Assembly: GCF_015476115.1 (NCBI RefSeq)
Contig: NZ_CP064295.1
Coordinates: forward strand, 2,288,001 to 2,352,000
Origin: Aegicerativicinus sediminis
GTDB lineage: Bacteria; Bacteroidota; Bacteroidia; Flavobacteriales; Flavobacteriaceae
Direction of reading: 5' to 3'
DNA length: 64,000 bases
In this document: positions 32,825 to 42,364 of the stretch, piece by piece
Layout of the letters: the number at the start of each line of letters is the position of its first letter
Position numbering within the stretch: position 1 is the stretch's first letter
The notes under the pieces: model-generated
The model's input: only the letters and a program-made list of their open reading frames with translations
Told to the model about the DNA's origin: nothing
The model's database searches: none
Translations under genes and position numbers: made by a program

Positions 32825-35098
32825 TTAGAAGGGGTAACCGATTGCAAAATTGAAGATGGTTTCATCAAATTGAAAGTTAAAGCGTTCACCTTCTGGCAAA
32901 CCTGGATCATGAAACGGAGCCGCAAAATCGAATCTTAAAACAAAACCTTGAATGTCCACTCGAAGACCAACGCCAGCTCCCATTCCTAATTCACTTAAAA
33001 ATTTACCGGTAAATTTACCTCCGGGTACTGTTGCATTCTCTTTAGATAACCAAACATTACCGGCATCTGCAAAAACTGCCCCATTTAAAAATGAAAACAA
33101 TGGGAACCTGTATTCTACATTAGCCTCAAATCGTATATTACCGATCTGATCGAAAAACGTGCTGTTGTCCTCAGGTTCTTGAAAAGTGCCTGGACCTAAA
33201 GACCTAAGTCTGAAAGCTCTTACACTATAGGGCCCACCAGAAACATATTGTTTTATAAAAGGGATTACCTCAGAATTGCCGTATGCAAGACCATAACCTG
33301 CAAAAAGCCGAGATGCCAAGGTTTGATTATTTCCGAAATTATAATGGTAATGGAGATCAACGTCTAATTTGGCAAATTGTGCATATTCCATCCCAAAAAC
33401 AGTTTTGTTGCTTGAGACTTCATCTTCTTTGCCAATTAGACCAGTTAAATTTCCAGCAGTTTCAAAATTGGCGCTAAAATATATTTGGTGTGTTTTATTT
33501 TGGTCAACCATACCATTGTAGGTAAATCCCAATAAGGTGCCAGGGATAAATTCTTGTTCAAAACTTTGTTGTAGAAAAGGGTTGGCTTCCAGTATATCTT
33601 CGAATTCAGCAGTGGTATTGGAAAGTTTTGTTATAACCACGGAAATTGGAGAATAATCATAGGTTATAAAGCGGTTTGCATTCCAACTATAACCAAAACT
33701 TGTATTGGCGTTAACAAGTTGATATAGCCCAGTTCTCGATAGGTAATTAAGACCTAAGGTTGCTTTTGTTTTGGGAATGGAGTATTGAAAAAATTCATTT
33801 TCAATTTTTATTGGAGAAAGCATACGAGGAAATAATAATTCGGTATTCAAACCAACTTCAATATTTCTAAAGCCATTTTGGTTTCCCTTCGACATTTGGA
33901 ATTCGTATCCAGTATGTGCCGAAACACTCAATAATTCTCCACCTTTAAATAAATTGCGATTTACAAATGTAATAGCAAGCCGTGGGCCAGCAAAATTGTT
34001 CGATTTACTAACAGCTTGTAATTCGGCACGTACAGCACGTTTATTTAGCGGTGATAAATAAATGTCGGTTTTAAGGTATCCAATGCTGTCATTAGATAAA
34101 CTATCTATTTCGTTATGCTGTATGTTAACATATTTGTAGGAACCCAAGGTAGAAAGCCTTCTGGAAGTACTTCTAGACTCTCCAGGATCGTAGAGTTGTC
34201 CTTCGGCTAAAGTAATAAATGGATCTAACCTATGTTCCTTGAAAAATAACTCATTTCGCAAATAATTTTTACCGTTAAAACGAATAGTATCTTTTGGGAT
34301 AGAATCGGTAGTTATGTCGTAATTCGGATAAATATTTATTTCTGTTATCCTATATGGAATCAATGCTGATTTAGGAACATCTTTTTTTAACCTCAGATAC
34401 AGATCGAATCGCTTATTTTTATACCTATTGGTGTCTGCCTCAAACAATAGAAAATTTTGATTGAAATTGTAATAACCCTTGCGTTTAAGACCATTATCTA
34501 TGCGGTCTCTCTCTAATTTTAAGGCATCTAAATCAAATCGCATCCCAGGTTTGAAGTTGGTCTCCTCAACTAATTCACCTATCCGGGTTTTTAGAGGCTC
34601 TTCTATGGAATCTAATTGAAAAGTTTTCATTTTATAAGGTTTGGTCACCTTCACCTTATAAATTGCATCGGCAGTTTTTTCCTCCTCAACAAAATCAGAT
34701 GATGCCGTACTGTAAAAAAATCCACGGTTTTCTAGGCGGTTTACCAACAAATCTTCCACTTCATAAAGTTGAACATCTGATTGGTATACTGGCTCCTCTC
34801 CCAATTTTTTGTAAAGCCATCTATTGATAAAACCTGGGTGTTCCTTTTGGTTTTTGTAATAGAAATATAGCCCTGGCCGCATACCTAAAAAGGAAGAGTT
34901 TGGTTCAGGCATCAGGGCTTGTTCTAACACATCCTTTAATTGGGACTCATTAGGGATTATCGAATCTGGTTGAATTTCCACCGAAGCACCAGTATACAGG
35001 CGTTCACCATCAGGAACATATTTCAATGCATTACATGATACCAATATGATGGCGATGCCAATAGTTAGGAATACATATGTTTTTGAAACGTACTTCAA
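32825..35098 (-). CDS. TamA/BamA-family outer-membrane protein (lipidated TamL type)
   Basis: This 757-residue Omp85 protein has a lipoprotein signal (AIILVSC, Cys22), which is the TamL variant of TamA. POTRA-like repeats lie at about 130-350. The C-terminal 16-strand barrel runs from about 370 to the end, with the Omp85 features GGPYSVRAFRLRSLGPG and a closing FNFAIGYPF. It works with TamB to help place proteins or lipids in the outer membrane. It starts 8 bp after the TamB stop, so the pair is one operon. Confidence 0.9.
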   Translation of the reverse strand: MKYVSKTYVFLTIGIAIILVSCNALKYVPDGERLYTGASVEIQPDSIIPNESQLKDVLEQALMPEPNSSFLGMRPGLYFYYKNQKEHPGFINRWLYKKLGEEPVYQSDVQLYEVEDLLVNRLENRGFFYSTASSDFVEEEKTADAIYKVKVTKPYKMKTFQLDSIEEPLKTRIGELVEETNFKPGMRFDLDALKLERDRIDNGLKRKGYYNFNQNFLLFEADTNRYKNKRFDLYLRLKKDVPKSALIPYRITEINIYPNYDITTDSIPKDTIRFNGKNYLRNELFFKEHRLDPFITLAEGQLYDPGESRSTSRRLSTLGSYKYVNIQHNEIDSLSNDSIGYLKTDIYLSPLNKRAVRAELQAVSKSNNFAGPRLAITFVNRNLFKGGELLSVSAHTGYEFQMSKGNQNGFRNIEVGLNTELLFPRMLSPIKIENEFFQYSIPKTKATLGLNYLSRTGLYQLVNANTSFGYSWNANRFITYDYSPISVVITKLSNTTAEFEDILEANPFLQQSFEQEFIPGTLLGFTYNGMVDQNKTHQIYFSANFETAGNLTGLIGKEDEVSSNKTVFGMEYAQFAKLDVDLHYHYNFGNNQTLASRLFAGYGLAYGNSEVIPFIKQYVSGGPYSVRAFRLRSLGPGTFQEPEDNSTFFDQIGNIRFEANVEYRFPLFSFLNGAVFADAGNVWLSKENATVPGGKFTGKFLSELGMGAGVGLRVDIQGFVLRFDFAAPFHDPGLPEGERFNFQFDETIFNFAIGYPF

Positions 35099-35106
35099 CT
35101 TAACGG

Positions 35107-38100
35107 CTAATTTTTACTTGTTTGATCATCCTCTGGTATTGGAGGCGTTTTATCCTCGTTCTTTTCAATTTTCTGATTAGAATGGAACATTAATTCCCAT
35201 AATTCAGAAAACTTATTGAATTCTTGAGTAAAGATGAGTGCAATTCCATTCATTATAACCTGTCCATCAAAAATATTTTCATATGCATTTTTTCTAAACC
35301 CCTTAATTTGGTAGCGCCCATCCTCTGTGATGTCGTACAAAATGCTAAAATTGCCAATGACCGGGTTTCCTTGTTGAGATTGATCTTGGCCTTGAATGTC
35401 TACCTCGCTTCCAACTTCGATGGTAAGTCGATCATTCAAGAATTTCTTTCTAGCAGCTATATCTAACTGTGTACGTTCTTGGGGTGAGGATCCTTGGTAA
35501 TCAGTGAAGGTGTCTAAGTTAAAGGATACATCCACACCAGCATTGCCCAAAACGCTGTCTGAAAAAGCATTTAATTGATCTGAAATAGCCTCATTTATAT
35601 TGTCTCTTGCAAAATTATCGAACCCGCCACTACCGCCATCATTCCCGGAAGATGGGTAGAAACGATTTAGAACTAACAAAGAAAATACTTGTTTGTTCAA
35701 TTCACCTTCTTGCTCATTAACCTGTTGGATTCTGCCATAAACCTGCCCGCCTATAGAACCACGGTTGTCTTCAGGCATGTCTAAATCGAAGGAAATATCA
35801 GGGCGCATTAGTTCTCCGTCGATATTTAGGTAGACATAAAATGGGAGTGATTGCCTAAATTGATTTTTTAGATTAGGGTCGACCCCGCTTAAAGATGGTC
35901 CCATAAGTGGAGAGGCAGATGCCTCAACTTCATAAACAGCTTTTATTCGTAATTCAGCATCAAATGGATTACCAGACCAACGGATTTGTCCTCCAGGCAT
36001 CAATTCGAATCTTCTATTAACCAATTGGTAAAGACTCATTTCGTAATGTCCTCCGTTTATTTCGTAAATACCACTTAGGGTCATTCTGCCATTTGGTTTC
36101 ATTCTATAAGTGAATTCACCGTTTCCATGCACATTGAAGTTATCGTTCGATTGTTCGTTAATGACAATGGTAAAATTAGCATCGTTTTCTATATTGAAGT
36201 TGGCAGAAATATCGAATCCGGTAACTTCAGCTAATTCTTCCTGATTTTGGGTTAAGATGGAGTTTGGATTGTCCTTATTGACAAATACAACAACACCATC
36301 CCGTTCTTCCATATTTACACTTGCCGATGGCATTACATAAGTAATGTTGGTTACATCTTTAACCTGAGCATTGCCAGTTATAATTGGTATCTGTATATCT
36401 CCCTGAATATCTACATCAGCACTTATAACGGCCAGTCCATAAAATTTGTCATTGTCCTCTTTTGTAGAGTTCATCGCCTCAAATTGATCCGCTTTTATGC
36501 TTAGATTGAAGGTAGGATTTAGATAAGTTTCTGTTCCTATTTCCCCATTAAAAACTAAAGTGTTGTTTTTTGCATCCTTAACAGTGAAATTGTCCATTTC
36601 AATCAGATTATTGTTAACCTGCAAAATTTCATTTTCCAAGGTGAAAGGTGCATTAAGGGCAGTGAGTGTAAATTGTGCGTTGGTGAAATGCAGGTTTCCC
36701 GAATATTGAGGTTCAAGAAATGATCCGTTAACCGCAAATTCTCCTGTAAAATCACCTTGCCCATCCTTAATTGCTCCTAAGGAAAGGCCCTCTAACGCTT
36801 TCATTTTAAATTCATGAATATCTAATTTGAGATCTAGATTGGAGGTTTCATTTTGGGTGATATAATCTCCGGCCAAAGTAAGAATCACATCTCCTCCCTG
36901 TGTGTCTAAATTAAAATCATAGCGATTGCCCCCCAGCGCATCTCCTTCAAAAGTTAAGGTGCCAAAAGAGGTGTCGAGCAGCTCGAGATTTTGGATTGAA
37001 ATGTCCGCGACTATTCCGGTGTCCGTCATTGGTTTCTCAAAAACCAACTCGCCTGACAGGATTCCCTTTGCAATTTCATCATTGGGGTTTAAATAGTCTA
37101 GAACTTCCTGGATGTCGAAATTGTTAAAAACTAAGGCGATATGCTCTTGTGAAATGTTTTGTAAGTCGTCTCTAAAACCAATTGACTGTTCATTCCTGGT
37201 TAACATAAAATCCGTAAACCCTAATTGTGTAGGAGTGTAAGTAAATTGATTTGTTTCTGGGATATTCCAAGGCTTAAAATTGAATGTTAGGTCCTTTGGG
37301 TTAACAGTATAAATTAATTCATCTCTGTTGCCGGAAATTTTCGAGTTAACATACATCATCGTGGTATCGTTATTAAAAGCCTTGAATACCAACTCCATTT
37401 CATTATTTTGCTGCACACCCGTAATCACAGTTTTTTGAATATCTAAGGGCCCTGCTTTTATTTCCTTAAAGTTTAAATTAAAATCGAAAAGTTCCTTGTC
37501 TGTATTAACATCCAGCAGAAGGCTGTCTAATTCATAACCATTGTAATTAATGTGGGGTGCGTTTACATTTGCTACTAATTTTCTTTCCTTTTCAGCAAAA
37601 TCCATCGAAAGTGTGATAGTGTCTAAGTCCCTTAGATTAACAAAAAATACCTTATCGATGACGGGATCTGAAGAAAGCCTGCCCCTCACTTTAACATTAA
37701 CTGGATTTTGAATGGAATCAATTCTACTAACATCGCGATAAAAATAACTGTATAGATGTGTTTTTAGTGCTTCTGTTAGATGCACAGGTTCAGAATTAGA
37801 TTCTAGGTCTAGGTTTAATATTTTATTATTGATTTGAAGTGAAGTCGTATCTGGTTGCACATGAGCTAAGGCGCTAACATCTCCAAGTAAATAACTGCTA
37901 TTGTCATATACCACTATTCCTCTGTCAATTACAGCAGCAACATCATAATTCTCCGAATTACCCTTAAAATCGGCATTTAAAATAAATCCTGCCCGAATAT
38001 CCCTTGTAACCAATCCTAGACTTTGCAGATTAACCCCAATGACATCCAACGTGAGAAATGCTTCTGTATTAATTGAATCTAAAACAACGTAAGAACTTAA

Positions 38101-40059
38101 ATTGAGATTTACATTGTCATCCTTATATTCAGATTTTAAATGGCCCTTTCCTTTTTCAAAGCTTCCGGATAATTCTAAATCTTTGATTTTGTAATTCTTT
38201 AGGTTTAAGGAATCAATAGTGGCCTTTAGGCGGGCATCTAAAGTGTTGATATTGTTGCCAATTCCATTTGCTTGTATTGTGGCGGTTAATGGACCTAATT
38301 GTTCATTTTTCAAGAGGTTTTGTAATTGAATATTCTGAAATTCAATCCCCGAATTGAAATCTATAATATCACCAAATCCAAATTTTCCATTGACTATAGC
38401 ATTGCCTTGGTCTGTTTTTAATGTAAGATTAGCGATGATTTCCTCGCTAGTTCCTTTTGCTTCTCCTTTTAATAACAGTTGTTTGGGAAGCGAAATTCCC
38501 ATTTGGGTTGTATCTAGAAAAACGGCTAAATCCTTGGGGGTAGTCACTGCTTCCAAACTATTGATTTCGTATGCTAAGGTTTCCGGGTTTGAAGGATTTG
38601 AAATAATTCCCGAGAGTTGTAAGCTAGTTTCTGGTCCCCAATTTACCTGTGTATTCCTAAGATCTATTTTCGAAAAAGCACCATTTGCGTTTATACGTCC
38701 AGATATCGTATGGATCTGTATTTTTTTAAAGTTGGCATTTTCGGACAGATCTTTTTGAAAATAGGTTGCCAATTCCGGATTAATATTGAAGTTGGGAATG
38801 TTGACATTGAGGTAGCCTGTTTCAGGATTTGAAATAAATTGATTCAAATCGTCATATGTAACTAGGAGGTCTCCTCGAAGTTTACTATTGTTTAGGCTTA
38901 AATTCAGATTTTTTAACTCGATATTGTTTTCATCTATTATTACATTACCCACCAATTCGTTAAGTGTTAAGCCTGATTGTTCATTAAAATTGGCTTCATT
39001 TATATTGGTTTTTACCAAGCCTTCTTTTAAAATTAACTCGTTGAACTCTAAATTCAATTCTGCCAATTTTATATTGTTTGGATTAAATTCCCCTTTGATG
39101 TTTGGAGATTTGCCATTTGTTAGCTCAAAGTAATTATTCTCGAAATCAGCACGATTGATTTCTAAGGCTATAGGTGGCCAAGTAAATTCTTGATTTGAAG
39201 CAGGGGTCGACTTGGGATCTTCAGTAATACCATTGGTAGAAAGATTCAAAACTATTTTAGAATTGAGGAGTTCTATATGGTCAATGGTATATTTAGGATC
39301 TTCTAGATTTATTGCAACAATGCTACCTGAAAGTTTTTCTAATTCTAAGTTGAGATTTAAATCGTCCAATTCAGAATTAAAGTGAAAATTAACCGTTTCA
39401 AAAGCTATATGTTCAAAAAGGAAAAATGGTAAGGGTGAATCTTCTGAACTAGTTGTGTCTTGCGGTTGAATCAAACTAATTTCTATATCAGAATGTTTCA
39501 AATTAACATTAGACACATCAAATTGAAGGCCATCTAAATCCATTTTCTCCATCTCTGCCTGTAAACTGCCAATTCTATAATTGCTATTCATTCCAGAAAC
39601 AGCATCGTTAAATACAACTTTAATATCAGTAAGATCAACTTCACCAATAGAAAATGAGTAAGCCACTGCGTTTGTATCTGCCACAGTTGTGGTTGAATCT
39701 TGTGTGGCTAAGGCATTAACCAAAAATTGAAAACTGAATCCTTGCAAGGAATCTTTTCTAATTACATTGGCTCTAAGTCCTTCCCAGTTTACATTCTTAA
39801 TTGCAATTTCGTGGTTGCTAATAATAGGCCATATAGGTAAATTAACTTCAAGGTATTTGGAGTAAACCAAGGTATCTTCTTTTGTGTCTTCAAGAAAAAT
39901 GCCCTCAGCGACCAGATTTCCGCCAAATGAAAGATAAGCTTTGTCAATGGAAACCTCTGTACCCGTTTTATCGGTGATATAGGTTACAATCTTATTTACT
40001 ATTATGCCTTGTCCCCAAGGACTCCTAATAAACATTACTAATAGGACAAAAAATAACAA
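35107..40059 (-). CDS. tamB: Translocation and assembly module protein TamB (DUF490 family)
   Basis: This very large protein (1650 residues from the TTG at 40059) spans the periplasm as a beta-helical groove anchored by an N-terminal helix (LLFFVLLVMFIRSPWGQ). The C-terminal 400 residues are the TamB domain (GEFTYRMKPNGRMTLSGIYE, RRFELMPGGQIRWSGNPF). Length is normal for the phylum. The frame is open upstream to 40146 and that part (IPRPLKKVLRIIGRIFLG) is a typical cationic lead-in, but it contains no ATG, GTG or TTG; CTG at 40146 may be the true start. Confidence 0.88.
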   Translation of the reverse strand: MLFFVLLVMFIRSPWGQGIIVNKIVTYITDKTGTEVSIDKAYLSFGGNLVAEGIFLEDTKEDTLVYSKYLEVNLPIWPIISNHEIAIKNVNWEGLRANVIRKDSLQGFSFQFLVNALATQDSTTTVADTNAVAYSFSIGEVDLTDIKVVFNDAVSGMNSNYRIGSLQAEMEKMDLDGLQFDVSNVNLKHSDIEISLIQPQDTTSSEDSPLPFFLFEHIAFETVNFHFNSELDDLNLNLELEKLSGSIVAINLEDPKYTIDHIELLNSKIVLNLSTNGITEDPKSTPASNQEFTWPPIALEINRADFENNYFELTNGKSPNIKGEFNPNNIKLAELNLEFNELILKEGLVKTNINEANFNEQSGLTLNELVGNVIIDENNIELKNLNLSLNNSKLRGDLLVTYDDLNQFISNPETGYLNVNIPNFNINPELATYFQKDLSENANFKKIQIHTISGRINANGAFSKIDLRNTQVNWGPETSLQLSGIISNPSNPETLAYEINSLEAVTTPKDLAVFLDTTQMGISLPKQLLLKGEAKGTSEEIIANLTLKTDQGNAIVNGKFGFGDIIDFNSGIEFQNIQLQNLLKNEQLGPLTATIQANGIGNNINTLDARLKATIDSLNLKNYKIKDLELSGSFEKGKGHLKSEYKDDNVNLNLSSYVVLDSINTEAFLTLDVIGVNLQSLGLVTRDIRAGFILNADFKGNSENYDVAAVIDRGIVVYDNSSYLLGDVSALAHVQPDTTSLQINNKILNLDLESNSEPVHLTEALKTHLYSYFYRDVSRIDSIQNPVNVKVRGRLSSDPVIDKVFFVNLRDLDTITLSMDFAEKERKLVANVNAPHINYNGYELDSLLLDVNTDKELFDFNLNFKEIKAGPLDIQKTVITGVQQNNEMELVFKAFNNDTTMMYVNSKISGNRDELIYTVNPKDLTFNFKPWNIPETNQFTYTPTQLGFTDFMLTRNEQSIGFRDDLQNISQEHIALVFNNFDIQEVLDYLNPNDEIAKGILSGELVFEKPMTDTGIVADISIQNLELLDTSFGTLTFEGDALGGNRYDFNLDTQGGDVILTLAGDYITQNETSNLDLKLDIHEFKMKALEGLSLGAIKDGQGDFTGEFAVNGSFLEPQYSGNLHFTNAQFTLTALNAPFTLENEILQVNNNLIEMDNFTVKDAKNNTLVFNGEIGTETYLNPTFNLSIKADQFEAMNSTKEDNDKFYGLAVISADVDIQGDIQIPIITGNAQVKDVTNITYVMPSASVNMEERDGVVVFVNKDNPNSILTQNQEELAEVTGFDISANFNIENDANFTIVINEQSNDNFNVHGNGEFTYRMKPNGRMTLSGIYEINGGHYEMSLYQLVNRRFELMPGGQIRWSGNPFDAELRIKAVYEVEASASPLMGPSLSGVDPNLKNQFRQSLPFYVYLNIDGELMRPDISFDLDMPEDNRGSIGGQVYGRIQQVNEQEGELNKQVFSLLVLNRFYPSSGNDGGSGGFDNFARDNINEAISDQLNAFSDSVLGNAGVDVSFNLDTFTDYQGSSPQERTQLDIAARKKFLNDRLTIEVGSEVDIQGQDQSQQGNPVIGNFSILYDITEDGRYQIKGFRKNAYENIFDGQVIMNGIALIFTQEFNKFSELWELMFHSNQKIEKNEDKTPPIPEDDQTSKN

Positions 40060-40169
40060 GAGACCTAAAAAAATTCTTCCAATAATTCGGAGTACTTTTT
40101 TTAAAGGTCTAGGGATTTTTGTGGTTATGTTCTTGGAATCGTTCAGTTACATCCTAATTTTGAGCCATT

Positions 40170-40177
40170 CAAATTTA
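40170..40177 (-). promoter_or_regulatory. Candidate -7 box for tamB-tamL
   Basis: The minus strand reads TAAATTTG, a perfect TAnnTTTG. It ends 23 bp before the CTG at 40146 but 110 bp before the TTG at 40059. The spacing favours the upstream start. No clear -33 element is seen. Confidence 0.35.
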
Positions 40178-40268
40178 AGATTTACAGAATTGGAAAGTGT
40201 GTCTATACAGTAAAAATTTGTTGCAAACAGCACAAATTATGTAGGTTATGGGCAAAAATTTTTTTAGA

Positions 40269-41120
40269 CTACTCTTGTTTGAAATGGCTCATAAAATTGT
40301 TGGGATGAGCACCGGTACGGAAATTTTGATTCAAATGATCTATGGACACCATATCTTGTTCTGAAATTTCAAAGTCAAAAATTAAAGAATTCTCAATTAT
40401 TCGATTTTTATTGGTGCTTTTTGGAATAACTAAAATATCCTTCTGTAAATTCCATCTTAATATTATTTGAGCCACTGTTTTCCCATACTTAATAGCTAGT
40501 TTATTAAGTAGTTCATTGTCTAATATTTTTCCCCGCATCAAAGGTGACCATCCCTCAAAGGCAATTGAATGTTGATTGCAATAACCTAGTAAATCGGATT
40601 GGACCAGATGGGGGTGCCACTCGCATTGGTTTAACATTGGCAAATGTTCACCTTTCTGCTTCAAGTTTTGTAAATGTTCTATTGTGCAATTGCTAACACC
40701 GATGGCCCGAATCCTTCCCTCGTTATAAAGTTGTTCCATGGCTTTCCAGGATTCTTCATATTTGTCTGGAACCGGCCAATGAATCAGGTACAAGTCTAAC
40801 ACCTCCAACTTTAAAAGTTTCATGGACAGATCGAAGGCCTTTAAAGTTTTATCATATCCCTGGTCGTCAATCCAAAGTTTTGTAGTTACAAATACATCAT
40901 TTCTATTTAAATCACTTTCTATAATTGCCTTGCCAACACTCTCTTCATTTTCATAAAAGGTGGCGGTATCAATTCTTCTATATCCAGCATTAAAAGCATC
41001 ATGGATTGCATTTATTACCTCCGGACCACTTTTAGATTTATAAACACCTAAGCCTAAATAGGGTATTTCAATCCCATTCATCAACGTTTTGGTGTCCGTA
41101 ATAGAAGAGGGAAATTTCAT
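40269..41120 (-). CDS. Aldo/keto reductase
   Basis: This 283-residue NADPH-dependent TIM-barrel reductase has the catalytic tetrad: Asp in YRRIDTATFYENEE, Tyr in the same motif, Lys in VTTKLW, and His in LYLIHWPVP. AIGVSNCTIEHL and the NADPH site VIPKSTNKNRIIEN are present. Class 5-type members reduce aldehydes or 2,5-diketogluconate; the substrate is unknown. It starts 21 bp after the TerC gene stop and may share its transcript. Confidence 0.92.
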   Translation of the reverse strand: MKFPSSITDTKTLMNGIEIPYLGLGVYKSKSGPEVINAIHDAFNAGYRRIDTATFYENEESVGKAIIESDLNRNDVFVTTKLWIDDQGYDKTLKAFDLSMKLLKLEVLDLYLIHWPVPDKYEESWKAMEQLYNEGRIRAIGVSNCTIEHLQNLKQKGEHLPMLNQCEWHPHLVQSDLLGYCNQHSIAFEGWSPLMRGKILDNELLNKLAIKYGKTVAQIILRWNLQKDILVIPKSTNKNRIIENSLIFDFEISEQDMVSIDHLNQNFRTGAHPNNFMSHFKQE

Positions 41121-41141
41121 TTTATTGAGGATAGGTTTAAA

Positions 41142-42125
41142 CTATTCTTCTGAATCGTCTACTTGAAATTCTAATGGAGAGTCATCTGAAGTCTTATTTT
41201 TTTTTGATAAGGAAATAAGTATGCCGCCTGCCAATGATGTAGCAATAACGCTTAGCGACAACCATTCAGGAAAATCGTAATGGTGTGATAGAATTAATTT
41301 AACACCCACAAACGAAAGTATTACTACCAAACTATATTTTAAATATTCAAACTTAGCCAACATATTGGCTAAGAAGAAATACATTGACCTTAATCCTAAA
41401 ATGGCAAAAATGTTGGAACTGAAAACCAAAAATGGATCTGACGTAATTGCCAAAATTGCAGGCACACTATCTAAAGCAAAAAGAATATCTGTAAACTCTA
41501 TAATAACCAGAGCAATAAATAACGGTGTTGCCGCCTTTATATGTCTAATTTGAATAAAAAAGCTTTGACCTTCCATTTTGGTGGTAACAGGCATAATTCT
41601 CCTTAAAACCCTATATACAAATGAGTTTTTTGGGTGATATTCTGCGTCTTTTTTAATGAGCATTTTTGCTGCTGTATATAGTAGAAATGCTCCAAAAATG
41701 TAGGTTGTAAAAAAGAATTTTTTAATTAGAACAACACCAAACAGAATCATTAACGCCCTAAAAACAATTGCTCCAAGAATACCCCAAAACAAAACGCGAT
41801 GCTGATATTTTCTAGGTATTTTAAACGAATTGAAAATAACCGCTATAACAAAAATATTATCGACGCTTAAGGAAAGCTCAATCAAATATCCAGTAATATA
41901 TTTAAGTGTAGCACCCCGCGGAGTTAGGTTATCGATGTTATCAACATTTCCTGAATAATACAGCCAATAGATTACCCCGGAAAAGATTAAGGACATACTA
42001 ACCCAAATAATGGTCCACATAGTTGCTTCCTTAGTGGAAATAACATGAGCTTTTCTATTGAAAATACCTAGATCTAATGCTAGAAATAGGATAATGCAGA
42101 GAATAAAAATGATCCAAACGGTCAT
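41142..42125 (-). CDS. TerC/Alx family metal-homeostasis membrane protein
   Basis: This 327-residue protein has about nine membrane helices. TerC hallmarks include ELSLSVDNIFVIAVIF, FWGILGAIVFRALMI, EFTDILFALDSVPAILAIT and FSSNIFAILGLRSMYF. The acidic residues of the two DN/DS motifs likely bind metal. The Alx/MntY branch exports manganese. There is no yybP-ykoY-like riboswitch in the upstream region. TACCTTTG at 42171-42178 is a perfect -7 box. Confidence 0.9.
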   Translation of the reverse strand: MTVWIIFILCIILFLALDLGIFNRKAHVISTKEATMWTIIWVSMSLIFSGVIYWLYYSGNVDNIDNLTPRGATLKYITGYLIELSLSVDNIFVIAVIFNSFKIPRKYQHRVLFWGILGAIVFRALMILFGVVLIKKFFFTTYIFGAFLLYTAAKMLIKKDAEYHPKNSFVYRVLRRIMPVTTKMEGQSFFIQIRHIKAATPLFIALVIIEFTDILFALDSVPAILAITSDPFLVFSSNIFAILGLRSMYFFLANMLAKFEYLKYSLVVILSFVGVKLILSHHYDFPEWLSLSVIATSLAGGILISLSKKNKTSDDSPLEFQVDDSEE

Positions 42126-42170
42126 GCAATAATCAGTTCTTCTATTTAACTATAGAGTATTGGGAAGTTG

Positions 42171-42197
42171 CAAAGGTATTTAATTTCAACTTTACAA
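42171..42197 (-). promoter_or_regulatory. Candidate promoter for the TerC gene
   Basis: On the minus strand TTG (42195-42197), 16 nt, then TACCTTTG (42171-42178), a perfect TAnnTTTG. The box is 45 bp upstream of the ATG. The spacer is slightly short. Confidence 0.45.
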
Positions 42198-42330
42198 GAA
42201 TTTTTATCTGTGCCCAAAAACAAATAATAATGACGAAAATCAACTTTTCAAAAAATATCCTGTAATATCTTGTGGTTTGAAAACTTAGACAAAATCCTAA
42301 CGCTATAAATACGTATTAATATTTGTATTA

Positions 42331-42351
42331 TTGTAACTTCTGAAGTTACAA
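42331..42351. promoter_or_regulatory. 21-bp perfect palindrome upstream of the beta-glucan hydrolases
   Basis: TTGTAACTTC-T-GAAGTTACAA is a perfect 10-bp inverted repeat around a single T, ending 13 bp before the GH16 ATG. AATACGTATT, another perfect palindrome, lies 14 bp upstream at 42307-42316. The odd-centred dyad is the form bound by dimeric repressors or activators. It could also fold into an mRNA hairpin at the ribosome site. Confidence 0.5.
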
Positions 42352-42364
42352 TTTCACTAAAAAT

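Noticed and set aside
42126-42364. Manganese (yybP-ykoY) riboswitch upstream of the TerC gene
   Set aside because: The leader is short and A/T-rich, without the conserved loops; only a -7 promoter box is seen.
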